64,000 bases of DNA from Apophysomyces variabilis (Eukaryota; Mucoromycota; Mucoromycetes; Mucorales; Mucoraceae), in the NCBI GenBank assembly GCA_002749535.1, contig MZZL01000396.1, forward strand, positions 101,144 through 165,143, written 5' to 3'. The position numbers were made by a program, and so were the translations under genes. Of the stretch, positions 10,691 through 22,585 are shown piece after piece. The notes below the pieces were generated by a model. That model was not told the origin of the DNA and searched no databases. It worked only from the letters and a program-made list of their open reading frames with translations. Every line of letters starts with the position of its first letter. The stretch's first letter is position 1.

Positions 10691-12591
10691 AGTTCGCATA
10701 ACACTTCATTGCCTGCAGTAATTAACAGATTTTTGATAGCATTCCCCAGCCAAATACATCTGCGGAACGCAGTACGCTTAACAAAACCAAGCGTTTACCA
10801 TACTGGAGGCAAAAGAAACTCACCGTTGAAAGGAAACCGCCACACATTGTATTGAGGGACGGAATGCTCAACAGTCGATGCAATTACTAAGGACACCGTA
10901 AGGGAGCTATGAACATCTTACGGAATCTTTGAAATAAGTTAAAGCAATGACAGAAATATCACGCTCATAAACATTATTTAGATATGCCATAGCTAAAGTT
11001 GTAGGTCTTTTGAAAAGCTCACCAATGCCGATTACCTTTCTTACCATAGCATCTTGGTGTGCAAAAACTGTAAGAAGTTATTGACAGAGACGATTTTCAT
11101 ATGTAGGGACCTATTCTGAATTGCGGAATTGATTTGGTCGGCAAGGAAGACCGCTAAAGTTTGCCCGGCTGTCATTATACCAATATACCGTCGTTACAAT
11201 TACCGTCGGCCCCTTCGGCGTTTTTTAGATTTTTAGAGTAAGTATTTTGGGCTATGTTTCCAGTTAGGATTGTTTTACCAACGTTTATCTTCGCCCGATG
11301 GTCACACCAGTAGGCTCAATAGCACATTTAACAAAGGATAGTCATTAACAGTTGTTAGTAAATTCTATGCGATCTTTACCCACGAAATTTTAAATAATTT
11401 TGGGCCCAAACGTCTCTTAAAACAGCGTTCCTTGAAATAAACATTTCTAACTGTCAAACTTCCCTACTTTCTTTTTTATTGACTTTGTGCAAATTCTTTT
11501 TAGCATTTGTTTAACCCTTCGAAACCACATCACAATTGAGTATCTACTCAAGAAGTCAAGTAGATATGCGCCTTTGATGTACGTCTAACTGTCTTACATT
11601 AGTTGAAGAAATACACACCATTACAAGTATCATAATGGTAAATGGACGTTTGTTTGCATTTGTTCATGCCAATATTGATTTACCATATTTCTTTCTATTT
11701 CTTATGAATGCTACGTTTATCTTACCGTGTTATAGCCGGTTTATCTTGCTTTAAAGTAAAACAATGTGTTCTCCTTGAGAATCAGATAGGGTCCATAATA
11801 GTACTGTCAACCTAATGCGCCAGCTCTTACTCACAACAAACCGCAAGAACGAACAAAGGAAAGTTACAAATAGTAAGAGATAATACCGCGAATAGCACCG
11901 GTAAGAGATGCAATGTGAACGTCAAACATAGTGTGTTCTTCTCGTGCTTTTTGCCTTTTTTTATTGTTGAATGTGTTCCCGAAGGAACAAAAATTTAGCG
12001 ATAAGGGGTTAATCTCAGTGCATCGCAGCAACACAGGCTGCTTTAACACATACAATAACCCGTCCATTTCATATCGTGTGCATGCGATTCATCACGCTTC
12101 TGTATTACATTGTCATCAAGACTAAAACTGCATTGCCTTTGCGCGATAACGCTACAAGCTCAGAGTATCGTTTTCGGTCAAAAGATTTATTTGTACTTTC
12201 TTCTGAGAAAGGCTAGCTATGAAGCCTTGAATGCCATAACCTTCAGCCTGTTTCGACAAACTCAAACTTTGTTTGTTCCGGTTAGGGCACCATGAAAGCG
12301 GTCATATGAACGCACCATGCTACCTACGTTGTTTAATGAATGTTATTTTATGCTACTCTAAATGTATTTTGCGTTCATGGGACTCTATCCTATGGACAGC
12401 GCGAAATATTGTGGAATGGGCGCAAACAGCGGTTCCAAAATCATATTTTCACTAGCGGTTTCACTGTCATTGTACGACTGTATTTTAGGAATCTCGGATT
12501 TGTGGGTAAAATAAACGTAATACGTAGAGCATATAATGTTTCACAACGTCCTCGTAACTGAACCTATACCAAAGGCAAAGCTTGAATGTTC
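10691..12591. other. Intergenic, no supported gene
   Basis: AT-rich sequence between the pogo-type element and the SSB-like gene. No frame of more than about 75 codons has a recognisable motif. It contains the first copy of the diverged dispersed repeat annotated at 11985-12130. Confidence 0.5.
11985..12130 (+). repeat. Diverged dispersed repeat, copy 1
   Basis: The stretch from aaaaatttagcgataagggg through atctcagtgca and cacaggctg to ataac, ccatttcata and the following bases matches, with many substitutions and small gaps, the stretch at 14568-14710 in the same orientation. No coding content or terminal structure was found, so this may be an old non-autonomous element or a segmental copy. 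Confidence 0.45.
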
Positions 12592-12599
12592 TATAAAAG
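12592..12599 (+). promoter_or_regulatory. TATA box of the SSB-like gene
   Basis: TATAAAAG lies 68 bp upstream of the ATG at 12667, a plausible distance for a fungal core promoter with a short leader. It argues against starting translation at the in-frame codon that precedes the box. Confidence 0.5.
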
Positions 12600-12666
12600 A
12601 GACTGGTGCTCAACGAGTCTTTTCAAGTTTCTTTACTCCGTTTCATTTCTATATTTTTTTTTTGCA

Positions 12667-13077
12667 ATGAACTTCTTTAGAGTGCATGGAAGAATGAAGA
12701 AGAACAATGAAGCAGCTGAAAATGATGCTGCGGCTAGTCGCAGAGATGGTACATTTGTACTGTGGTCTGATGAGATCTCTTTTCTAGTCGTTTGCGGAAC
12801 CTCGCAAGCTTTGGATTTTTTGTCTAAGAACAGTACGGATCAAGACTCGTGGGTTATTGTGCAAGGAACCCTAAAAATTACCGATAACAGGGGCAGAAAT
12901 ACCTCGTATCCCTATTCTTTTAAAATAACTGCAACGAATGTGGCCTTTGCAGGCGAACTTCCCACGGAGATCATACGCCCGGATCTAACTTTACTTTCAA
13001 CGGATGAAATGGAGAAGGAGTTGAATAGACGAAATGGCTTGCAACCAGGGATTAACGATGCAATGGTGATAGAGTAA
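12667..13077 (+). CDS. Small single-exon protein, candidate SSB-like OB fold
   Basis: A 136-residue protein whose start follows a TATA box. The order of features resembles single-stranded-DNA-binding proteins of the bacterial/mitochondrial SSB type: a hydrophobic strand (EISFLVVCGTSQALDFL), then SWVIVQGTLKI, a short Asn/Arg/Gly loop (DNRGRNTS), and YSFKITATNVAFAGEL. SSBs have a similar series of GS-x-V-x-V-x-G-x-L followed by a strand ending in a-x-N-v. The C-terminus is acidic (LLSTDEMEKEL), without the usual SSB tail tip. No mitochondrial presequence is obvious, although the start (MNFFRVHGRMKKN) is basic. Family assignment rests on pattern only; it could be an unrelated beta-rich protein or belong to a mobile element. 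Confidence 0.5.
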   Translation: MNFFRVHGRMKKNNEAAENDAAASRRDGTFVLWSDEISFLVVCGTSQALDFLSKNSTDQDSWVIVQGTLKITDNRGRNTSYPYSFKITATNVAFAGELPTEIIRPDLTLLSTDEMEKELNRRNGLQPGINDAMVIE

Positions 13078-15671
13078 GGTATCACATTGAAAAATCTGTA
13101 TATACACTGATAGTTGACTTGGCAATAGCGAAAACGGTCTCAGTTAGTTGCAAGCATTGAATGTCCTGTAAAGTACACAATAAATCTTTTACTCAACTGT
13201 AATGACTTTGTCAAAATAAAGACTATGTATAGGTTCAGAAGTTTTCCAAATCTAAATTGAGATAGGTTTTTGTATGCACTATTTAGATAACTAGGAAAGA
13301 TCTTATATGTTATGCAAACATTTTCCATAATTAAAGAATTGCCCAAAAACAGTGTCATATCCATTAGCAGAAGAAACAAAAATAAGCCATGCTGAGGCCT
13401 TCGTGAAGCTTCATAACGTTAAATTTCTCACAGCAATGATTTTAGCTTTTAATTGTATTGTCTATGAGCGGTAATATATCACTGGGCTGAATGATAACAT
13501 GGGACACGCGGTTTCTCGAATACTCTTTATCATGGCAGCTATAACTGCCATACGGACATGTAGACCTGCAGGATATATTATCAAGGAAACTCTGAAGGAG
13601 TTACGCAAGCTGATTTAATTAGATCTTGGGATACTGAAAGGGCATAATTTTTACATTGAATTCGCGGATACTGCGTCACTGTATATGGTAAAATGGAACT
13701 GTAAGCCATTTTCAAAGTATCGGAACGCCATGTACATGTAGCAAATCTGACGGGATTGGTACAGTCTTGATTCAAACATCTAGTAGAATGGACACATTGC
13801 AAAACTTTTACATTACTTGTTGTCAGCTTGCTAAACCGTGACAAAAATAGATAAATTAAGCAGACAAACCATCACCTGGCAGTGGCCCTGTCTATACCGT
13901 CTTTCCTTCTGGCTTCCGTGAGTAAAGTTTATACTTCATTGTTAAGGATTCTGAGCCTATTCAACTCCAATAATTCGCGTCTCAAACATAGCAGCTCTAT
14001 GGCTGCATAACTTGAATAACAGCATAATGCCCAGCGTGCAGTCCGGAGACATGACCGAAACTTCATGCCGGTTCATTGCGATATACTGATTGCGGGTAAA
14101 TAAGAAGGATTGCTTTGACCTTGTTCAGCCTTCTTCCATTATGAGCTAGTGTAACAAATAACACAAAAAGGTGCCACTGTCCGGTGGTACGATAGTCACT
14201 TGAAGAAGACCAAAGAAGGTTTAATCATAAAGCGAGTTTATACACAGCGCACTAAACTGTTCTTCATAGGAAATGAAAAATTACGATTAGTCAAAAAGAG
14301 ATGACACTTGAAATCAAAGATAGATTTGATCAGGAGACAGATAAACTACGCATGCCATGATGCTAACAAGGTCAATATGCATTTTACCCGGTCAGCCTAA
14401 TTTCCTTAGCCATTCAGCACGGCCAAGATGTCCTGGATGGTTACAAGTGCTGACCATGGGTAGTGCCACACTTTCAAAAGCTTCGAGAATTGGATTTCTA
14501 AACAAATATATCTAACGTATGTACATGCTACTGTATCTAAGTCTCGTTGGTGCTAACAGTAGAATGCAAATTCAGCATAAGCGCTTGATCTCAGTGCAGC
14601 GGCAACAGTACAGGCTTTTGTGACATAAAATAACTCCCAATCATTTCACACAGTTCATTAAGTTTATGTGCCACATTGGCATGAAACTCAAATTGCATCA
14701 ACTTGCCAAGACACCACTAGAGACCAATGATAACCTTAGACTGGAATATGTATATGTAGCTTTTGGGCACAAAGATGAACTGATAGCAATGATTCTATTA
14801 ATGGACCCCGGCTTTGGGGCGTTGCACTGTTTTGCCCAAGATTAATAGTTTATAGCGATGCCAATCAACGAGCAAATTCTACCGTGCTTCCTTACTTCAA
14901 TGAAAGAAACAACCTGAATCGAAGAATTAGGAAGGCAACATGAGTATGGAAGCGCTTGGCTTCCAAGAGCTTGTACGTTTTCGGAAAAGTTTCGCCATAT
15001 TGCGGTCTATCCGTTCTAGAAACAGTCCTCTAAAATGCATGATGATATCCATATCTTCCTTGTCACTGCACAGCCATACTTTACAAACGCGCATTATTTA
15101 TTGTAGCATAGAACGGTCCATGCTCTGAAAATGGTATTACGTCGTCCAACGTCAAAATCGCCGGTAAAGTAGACCGTAATGCTTGCAATCAAGATGGAAC
15201 TCACACATATGCTTGCGATCGGTACGATCAAAGCGCAGTACATAATGATATAATAACTGCAACGCCATAAGAAGCATGTCTGTTTGCAACAAATGCGTAA
15301 CAGAATAGAAACCAAGGCACAGATCATCTGAGTAAATCTACACCAAGATTAAGGCTTGCTATTTAAAAGCAAGGCTTAGCAAGTACTTTGTCTCGGTCCA
15401 TGCACGCAATTAGTAGTTAGAGTTTCATAATTTGTTTCGCAACAAGGTAGTCAAACACATGGCACTCTTAACATCCTAGTTTCCTTTCGCTGCCACTTAA
15501 CAATGTGTCTCATGCAAAACGAATAATCAGCGAAAAGTAAAAAAATAAAAAATGAACAACACCGGGATACGTTTTCGTATATTCTCTTTACTGATTTCTT
15601 GATAAGGGTACAAGGCCAAGACGAGATCACACGATATGGTGGTAACGGAAGAGAAAATTCAACGTAGAATG
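13078..15671. other. Intergenic, no supported gene
   Basis: About 2.6 kb of AT-rich DNA with only short chance frames on both strands. The second copy of the dispersed repeat lies at 14568-14710. I see no RNA gene or promoter pointing into it. Confidence 0.5.
14568..14710 (+). repeat. Diverged dispersed repeat, copy 2
   Basis: Same orientation as the copy at 11985-12130. Shared landmarks, in order: aaatt-cagc-ataag, atctcagtgca, gcaaca with cagg, ataac, and catttca. The spacing is similar but many positions differ, so the duplication is old. Confidence 0.45.
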
Positions 15672-15923
15672 TTAAGGAGTTGGTGCACATCCTGCTGCAA
15701 CACAGCCAGTCATACATACACCTAGGGCTGCATTACAACCAACAATGGCGGCCGGAACACCAGCACCTGCCGTCACAGTCCCAAAGGTAAAGCCAGCTGC
15801 TGCGTAACACGCCACTGCAACAGCGTTGCATCCTGTTTGACATATTCCATACGCGAGAGGACCTGCATTTGCTAGGTCAAAGATGGTCGATAATATGATC
15901 AGATACAAGACTGCGAATTCCAT
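15672..15923 (-). CDS. Small secreted Cys/Ala/Gly-rich protein
   Basis: An 83-residue protein. I start it at the ATG at 15923 because that gives a clean signal peptide (MEFAVLYLIILSTIFDLANA) followed by a mature chain beginning GPLAYGICQTGCNAVAVACY; the frame upstream has no ATG. The mature part is small-residue-rich, with cysteines in the pattern CxxxC, C, C, C, CxxxC, and ends in APTP. The segment AAAGFTFGTVTAG sits at the centre. I recall similar short Cys-rich proteins of this GPxAY...GFxFGTV form in fungi and some animals, with unknown function. The hydrophobic, glycine-rich core suggests a membrane-active or surface protein, but that is inference. A TATA box lies about 200 bp upstream. 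Confidence 0.65.
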   Translation of the reverse strand: MEFAVLYLIILSTIFDLANAGPLAYGICQTGCNAVAVACYAAAGFTFGTVTAGAGVPAAIVGCNAALGVCMTGCVAAGCAPTP

Positions 15924-16124
15924 AGTTAACAACGTGTTGAAGGCGCAAGCGATGACACAAGTGTTACTAAATCCGGACAAAGACACATTGAGCACCGGTG
16001 ATGAACGAGGTTAGACGGACGGAATGATATGGAGAATAGGTACCTGATGGAGAGGATATAAGCAACCGTATATTCGGGATAAATGAAGAGAGCAAACTGA
16101 CATAAAAATAGTGAGAAGACGTCG

Positions 16125-16132
16125 TTTTTATA
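16125..16132 (-). promoter_or_regulatory. TATA box upstream of the small secreted protein
   Basis: On the minus strand the sequence reads TATAAAAA, about 200 bp upstream of the ATG at 15923. This is the only clear TATA word in that interval. Confidence 0.4.
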
Positions 16133-17820
16133 CTAGGTTTAGCTCTTAATTTCAGCTGTTATTAAAGTGGAATTCAGAATTATAGTTTCCCCCGATGTTA
16201 TGGTGTTCGAGGTTGATGCATTTTTGGGCATATATAAACAAATAAATGAGAGATCATTGATTTCTCACCAAGTATCTTTATCCAGGCGATGGTACTCTTA
16301 TATTATGCTATTGGACATTTTTGATGCTTTTCCGGTAGAAGGTTAGACTGATTATCATTTTCCTTTCTTTTATGATGTATCCATATTGTTCCATCCGACC
16401 CCAAAAGCGCTCACATTTGCTTATCTTCACAGGCAAAGGGATTTTTGAATGGAGATGGTCCACTCGTTCTTTGTTGCTAACTTTATCGACTCTGTGTTGA
16501 AGACTAATTAGCTAGTTTGTAACGAGGGGACTTGAGCATCTGAAAAATTATTTCTAAAGTGTGCTCTTGGATCCTTCCGATTCTCCTTTCCCACGGATCA
16601 AGGATTACTCGGAATAATGTTGTATGAGAAAAAGCAAAATGTTGTCAAATGCATGCAGCTTTATATAGGCTTAGATCTACCTAATCCTTTTTTACAGGCC
16701 TTCCGTGTTGCCAAAGCAAGATATTCGTATACTAAGCCCGAAACCCTGCAATGCTGTGTCTGCTCTTTTTTGTTTGCTTTTCCTTTGTTTACGTTCACTA
16801 TAATGGCTTTGCTCAAGGCATCATCCTTTGAAACCGAGCAAAGTTTTGCTCGTTGAGCTAATGTTGTTAATTTACAAACTTATTGCATGCGATTTCTTTA
16901 TTTTCCAGTTGGCAAGACTTCTCACCAAATAGATGAATATCTTCCGTTATTTCAAACATCTGGTTCGGAACTACAGCGTCAACAAACAAAAAACACAGCA
17001 AGAAGAAAAACTTGCGTAAACATGAGCATAAACGAGCATTTCTCCAAATTATTCTTTAAAGTAGTATCAGCAATGCGGTCTTCGAGCGTGTTCAACATTA
17101 TAGCTACTGCACGACGAAACAGGCTCCCCAGCAGATCTCTTAGTTTTCCCAACTCCAAGAACAATGAATGGGAAGTGGAGTTATCGCTGTGAGATAACAA
17201 TGTACTGACCTAGCAGCACCAGATGCATTGAGGATATTTCTCCAACCAGTCCAACGGTAACTTGTTCAAAGTTAGATCTTTGATTTGTACCATGGATGTA
17301 CATACCCGCAACCCGGATGATATAACAGAAAATCTCGCTGTGTGACTCACTGTTGACGGCCTTCACAGCATGTCATCGAGAATATCCTTTTGTTCACGGA
17401 CTAGTTTGTCTTCATCTGTGAGGATCTTTGTCTCAGAGTCCGTGTCCTTGGCGAGCTTTAAGCGCCGACATCAAACTCGTTCTGTGCACCATCGTAGATA
17501 AGCCTGAAATCGATCTTAAATTCTATATAATTCTTTTTGTTCTCATATATATTGACTTTGTTCGCAGTACACTGCGTTTCTGCTAACTTGTGACCCTGAG
17601 CATTTCGAATTTGTCGAAAGGGAGCCTTGCCGCTTTTGAAATTGGTTACGAATCGTAATCACATAACGCATAAGAAATTCCTATCATCATCGCTTCAAAC
17701 GGTGGGGAAAGAGCGCATGGTCTTCCCATGGTGTTTGCTCGCCTAGTGCTTTGAAAATATCCTCAGCAAAATCATCGTGACTGATGGTGAAGAAAATCTG
17801 AGGCTCTCCAAGTTGACACA
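16133..17820. other. Intergenic, no supported gene
   Basis: Short frames only. Frames at 16617-16856 (plus) and 16887-17200 (both strands) have no recognisable motif and overlap each other. Confidence 0.45.
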
Positions 17821-18498
17821 TCATTGCATGAAGATCCAGATACGCTTTGCGTTTATAAGATCGACTAGATCGGATAGTGTAAGGAATGCGTACAATTCAG
17901 TCAGGTCGAAGACGTTCACCATCATGTACAGGATCTGGTTCAAAGAGACCTTGCTGTGTATGAATATCCTGACGAGCATGAGCTCGGACAACGTTTCGGT
18001 TATAGGAGTGCACCAAGTGCTTTTTAAGGTGCCCGTAGTAAAAAACAGGAAAGAATGTGTGCGCGCCGAGCGTCGGTCAGCCATTAAAAGGATTTGCTTC
18101 AGGTATCGCTTGAACGTAGGAAACCGTTTTGAAGCCTCTGCATAACCACCTTCTTCTTCTGGCATACCCTGTCCACGACGTGCATCGAAAGAATAATGTC
18201 CGGGGCCACTTGTGTATAAGTACGGAAAGATGAGCGCAAGAAGGGCTGGGTCACCATATTGAATTGGCTCATAATCAGTATGGCCTGCAACAAGATCCTC
18301 GAGACGGTGTTCAAGCCGCAGCAAGAGCACATCTTCTACTGGCAAAATCATGTTTTGCCACAATCCATGCTGATACATTTGTTCACCGCTGGTGGCCACT
18401 GTGTGGAACAAAAGTTGGAGCGTCGCGTCAGATTCATTGTAGCGACGCTTAATGGATTTTCCGTAGAATATTGTTCCATGCAGCTTGTATAGTGTCAT
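17821..18498 (-). pseudogene. Helitron-like N-terminal region, fragment
   Basis: A 225-codon frame resembles the region just before and into the N-terminal Helitron-like domain of Rep/Helicase proteins. The key stretch is YGDPALLALIFPYLYTSGPG, then DARRG, then RYLKQILLMADRRSARTHSFLF. In Helitrons the equivalent reads approximately as an aspartate-leading AFPxLYPxG, a spacer, and LLxxDxRFxxHxxFxFF. The helicase half and the HUH replication motif are absent from the window, so this is a fragment. The part after about residue 150 no longer looks conserved. The starting codon is arbitrary because the protein is truncated. Confidence 0.5.
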
Positions 18499-21400
18499 AG
18501 TCTATAGCTTTCAGTTATTGAATTGTAGCAAGGTGAAAAATGTCAGCCACCTGCCCCTTTTTACGAAAGAAGTACAAACCTTCATCTTCAGGCTCAAAGT
18601 ACAGCCGAGCATGCTATAAAGAAGTGAACTTTTGCGTAATCCTGACGTCGTTGGCGTGTACGTCGTTTGTCATCTCTCGAAAATGACCTCGACTGTTGCG
18701 AAATATTCTCCTTGAGGTCGAGGTCTTTAGTTCAGCGGGAGGCAGCCATACCATTTGTCCATTATGCTCTTTAGGCAGTAGATTTAACTAATATTCTATT
18801 AGAAAAAGTAACAATGAGTAGTGTTTGTCTTTCCAAGGTGAAGCTGACAGAACCTGGGCAGAGAACAGCATAAGTACAGGAGCCATAAATAACTACAATT
18901 GTCCCCCTTTGACTTCAAAGCGTTTCATAATGTCAAAGATTTGAAGCTGCTCAGCATGTAATGTGAATCAAAATAAGATATGACGAACAACATACGCTTT
19001 TCCATCGATTTTTGAACGTATTTCAAAGCGCTTGAATTTAGGGAGGTTTAATGCCCAAAGGGAGACCACTGTAATGCATTGATGCAGCTGTATCAAGAGA
19101 GAAATAAGAGTTCTGGAAAAAGCAACCATATATATCAAACAATGTTGTCAATCGAGAAATGATGGAAAAATTGACTGGCTGGAACAAAGAATTGACTTGT
19201 ATGGGTGCAGGATGTTCCACATCAGCTTCCCTTTTTGACATCTCATACGGGATATACGTTACGGCAATTATTCTGAACTTCCTGTCGGTAGCGAAGCGTG
19301 AACTTTATGACTTAAATGAGATTACAGAGAGAAAGAGGGTGGTCGACATCCTGTTGAATAGGAGTTTGGATACATCTACAGACAAAAGAAAACCAGCACA
19401 TGGGTTTGTTTGACTTCTCGGTGGTTCAAGCTTTTTCCGAAAAAATTTAGAGACGACGAGTGGTATTGGAAAATCAGTTTGTAAACTTTAAACCTTCTTA
19501 TTATGAAAAAGATTTTCTTCCATCCATTTATAAATACAATTGGATTATTAATTACTAAATGGTAACAGATAGCTACTCCATAATTTCGAACATTCTTTGA
19601 ACCTCCTTTGCTATTGCAAGTCTTTTATCACGATTTCTTCCCTGTTTACATGATCGTCATCGTTTGGAAGGCCGAGCCTTTTATAATTATCATATCGATA
19701 TAAATCTTGTACTTTAGACATGCATGTTTACCTACCATCTCTCATTGTTTCGTGCTCCTCATGAACACGTGTTGGGATTGATCTTGTCCACAAAGATTGT
19801 ATTGCCGTTGGGGTTTCTGTTGCCCTTCTTCGTTATTCTCTTTCTTCCTTCTGCTTTTCATCTTGTTCTTTATTCTCTTTGCTTGGTCGGAAGCTTAGTA
19901 TATATATTATTTCTGTAGCTGCAAGTCTACACAACCGTAAACAATACAAATTGACTCCATCCAAGTCTCTATCCGCATCACCTGAAGGCATGTCAACGCT
20001 GGCTGCGTCACCAACTGGAACAATCATGCGCTTTGCTACTTCTGCAAGTGCTTGTGAAAGCATTGCTGGTTTTTTGATAGATTGAACTTGGATAACTGGG
20101 ATATGGCGTCTGACATTACCGTTGTCCTCTCAACGACACAGCACAACCTGTACCAAAACCCTAAATAGAAGAGTCACGTTAAACTAGACTTTTTGTTGAT
20201 CAAAAAGTTGTTAGCTAGCTCGTTATCTTTTGCCATAATAATCTTCCAATAATGGTAATTGAAATAGTAGGACAAGATCGAGCGGATCGTCAATCTATAC
20301 TCTAAATACAATTCTAAACTGATGTAGGCAGATAACACCATTGCTTAAACAAATGTCTTCTCAATAAGGTATTCTCTAATGTATCCGGTAATTGTTTGCT
20401 TTGCGCTTTGCAGAATAAAGAAAGAAAGTTCGTTTTTTTCAGATCTCACTCGTTATGTTTCTTGAGGACGTGTCCTTTATACATGCTTTTACTGTGTTTG
20501 CTTTAGAATGATCCATCTCTCTATATGACAGTTAGAGGATATTTATGCCATGCCATAAGTTTGGATGTTAGGGAGCTGAAAAATTAATAGCATAGGGTTA
20601 TATCGAACAAACGCTTTTATTGACCTTGCTCTACGATTTCTTATATATCGGCTTCTTTCTACGTATTGTATCAAAGCAAGAATTCAGCACGCATTGGGGC
20701 TTTTCATCAAATATTTGCTAAGGAAAAATCAGGTTCATCTGAGCTGATGCTGGAAAACTTGTGGTGACATATAATATAGGGTAACCGGTTTTAACCAAGA
20801 TAAGAAATTTTTGAACGATACGTGTCGACTATGATCATCTTGGATAATTCTGAGAGATCTTGAGGAAAATTTAAACCTAACAGAATCAAATGACTATTCA
20901 TGCTTTTGCTATATTTAACACCCTTGAGGAACTAGAAGGGAATCTTTAGAAATGAGATTGAACCAATCTGCTGAAGTTATTTTCAGACTCATATTCTGTT
21001 TGGGTGGTTCGTCCAAGTTGTGTTCCCGTAGTGATTGGTCAAGCATCGCTACGATAGTTCTAAGTCTACCAGAAGTGTTCATTCATTTTATCTTTGGTAG
21101 AAGCAATAACCATTCGTTGCTCCTAAGGGGGTTGCATTTATTGCATTAAGCACTGCTTTCGAACGAACGCTCTGTGGCTGATAATCTTGAGCGAAATCCT
21201 TAATTGCAGTCCGTTGTTTTGGTTTGTTGCCCAGCATATCAACATGTACATGTCACTTCATTTATGAAGTATATAAATGGCTTATCAAAGTATATAGTAT
21301 GCACGCCTGTAGATGATACTAACTATATCTAGCTGGCTGCACAGCAGCTAACCACGGATATACTTCTTGCATGAACAACTGTGATGACATCTTCCTGATT

Positions 21401-21786
21401 AAGTAACTGTCTGCCTATTCATGTATTACCGCTACTTTAAAGCATGGCAATTTTTCCCCTTAGGGGGTGGAACCGGAACCTTGTGCTATAGGCTGAAGAA
21501 GACAAGCCCTTTTTCGATTCCAATGCACCATTCAAAACCTTTATTGACTGACAATGACAAAAACAACACTGGCACCTGTTGAAGCGTCAAGTACACCAAT
21601 GGATTAACCTAGTAAAAGAAAATGTATGGTCCTCTTGAAGGCCTTGAATAAATCTTCATCTATATGTCTACCAAATGGAAGTCTGAGCCTAACAAACCAC
21701 AAATCGTATATAAGGGGGGGGGTTCTTTCGTTTCATTAAAGCTTCCCTGTCCAAGTAGGTTACTCAAAAAAACAATCGCTAAAACG
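18499..21786. other. Intergenic, no supported gene
   Basis: A 3.3-kb AT-rich stretch. A plus-strand frame at 19159-19413 (84 codons, starting MMEKLTGWNKELTCMGAGCS) has no recognised motif and no clear splice partner, so it is not called. Other frames are short. Confidence 0.45.
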
Positions 21787-21794
21787 TATAAAAG
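21787..21794 (+). promoter_or_regulatory. TATA box of the CAP-domain gene
   Basis: TATAAAAG lies 128 bp upstream of the first in-frame ATG (21915). No other ATG occurs in any frame between them. Confidence 0.5.
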
Positions 21795-21914
21795 TACTAC
21801 AACAAACGTTGCATTTTAAGCTGTTCCTTCCTTACACTAGCTCTTGCAGACTCAAGAAAGCAAAGACTACATTCCGTCATCGTGGTCAAGATCGTATCAC
21901 TTATTTTTCCCAGC

Positions 21915-22585
21915 ATGGCCTTTTTCGCCGGCTATACTCCAGGTGCGTCTGCCGATGCTTGGTCAGACCTTGTTCTGGCTGCTCACAATGCAGCGCGCGC
22001 ACAATACGTTGCAAGACCTTTGACCTGGAATGCAAATTTATATCGCGACGTGCTGCAGTATTCTGCAACTTGTAAATTTGCGTACAGCAATGGTCAATCA
22101 AGGGCAATAGCTCCATCGGCGATTGCTTTCTCTTTGCTTCTTATTAAATTAGAAATGTCTGCAAGCTATGAAATGTGCACTAAACATTGCTATGCGAAAT
22201 TATGTAGTATGAAGAAAACGTTTACGCTACTGGCTCGCCGAACGCAGATATAAACGATGCGGTGACTGCTTGGATGAGACAAGCCGCTCAATACAACTAT
22301 AACAATTCCGGTTTTAGCGTAGCCACTGGTAAGGAACGGTTTACTTATTGGAAATGATTAAAACTAGTAATGCTGTCACCGAATACAATCTCTCAATATA
22401 TATCAGGTCAATTTACTCAAGTGGTGTGGAAGAGTACCACGAAAGTCGCATGCGCTATGACAACCTGTCCGCCTCGTACGGTTATCCCCTCTTTTGCTGG
22501 ACCTGCCAAATACATAGTCTGTCGCTATGCTCCTCCAGGAAACTTCCCAGGCCAGTTCCCTCAGAACGTCGGTCACCATGTATAA
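21915..22585 (+). CDS. CAP/SCP (PR-1-like) secreted protein, 3 exons
   Basis: CAP-superfamily proteins are secreted; fungal members bind sterols or act at the cell surface. Exons are 21915-22092, 22215-22328 and 22407-22585 (471 nt, 156 aa). Exon 1 has WSDLVLAAHNAARAQ followed by LTWNANLYRDVLQYSATCKF, the classic N-terminal CAP helix with its histidine. Exon 2 gives ENVYATGS and the AVTAWMRQAAQYNY helix. Exon 3 gives GQFTQVVWKSTTKVACAM and ends with a Cys-containing strand (AKYIVCRYAPPGNFPGQF). The loop around the first junction is shorter than usual. The signal peptide is poor: the frame stays open upstream with hydrophobic residues but no ATG before 21915. Either an upstream exon was missed or the start codon has been lost. 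Confidence 0.75.
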
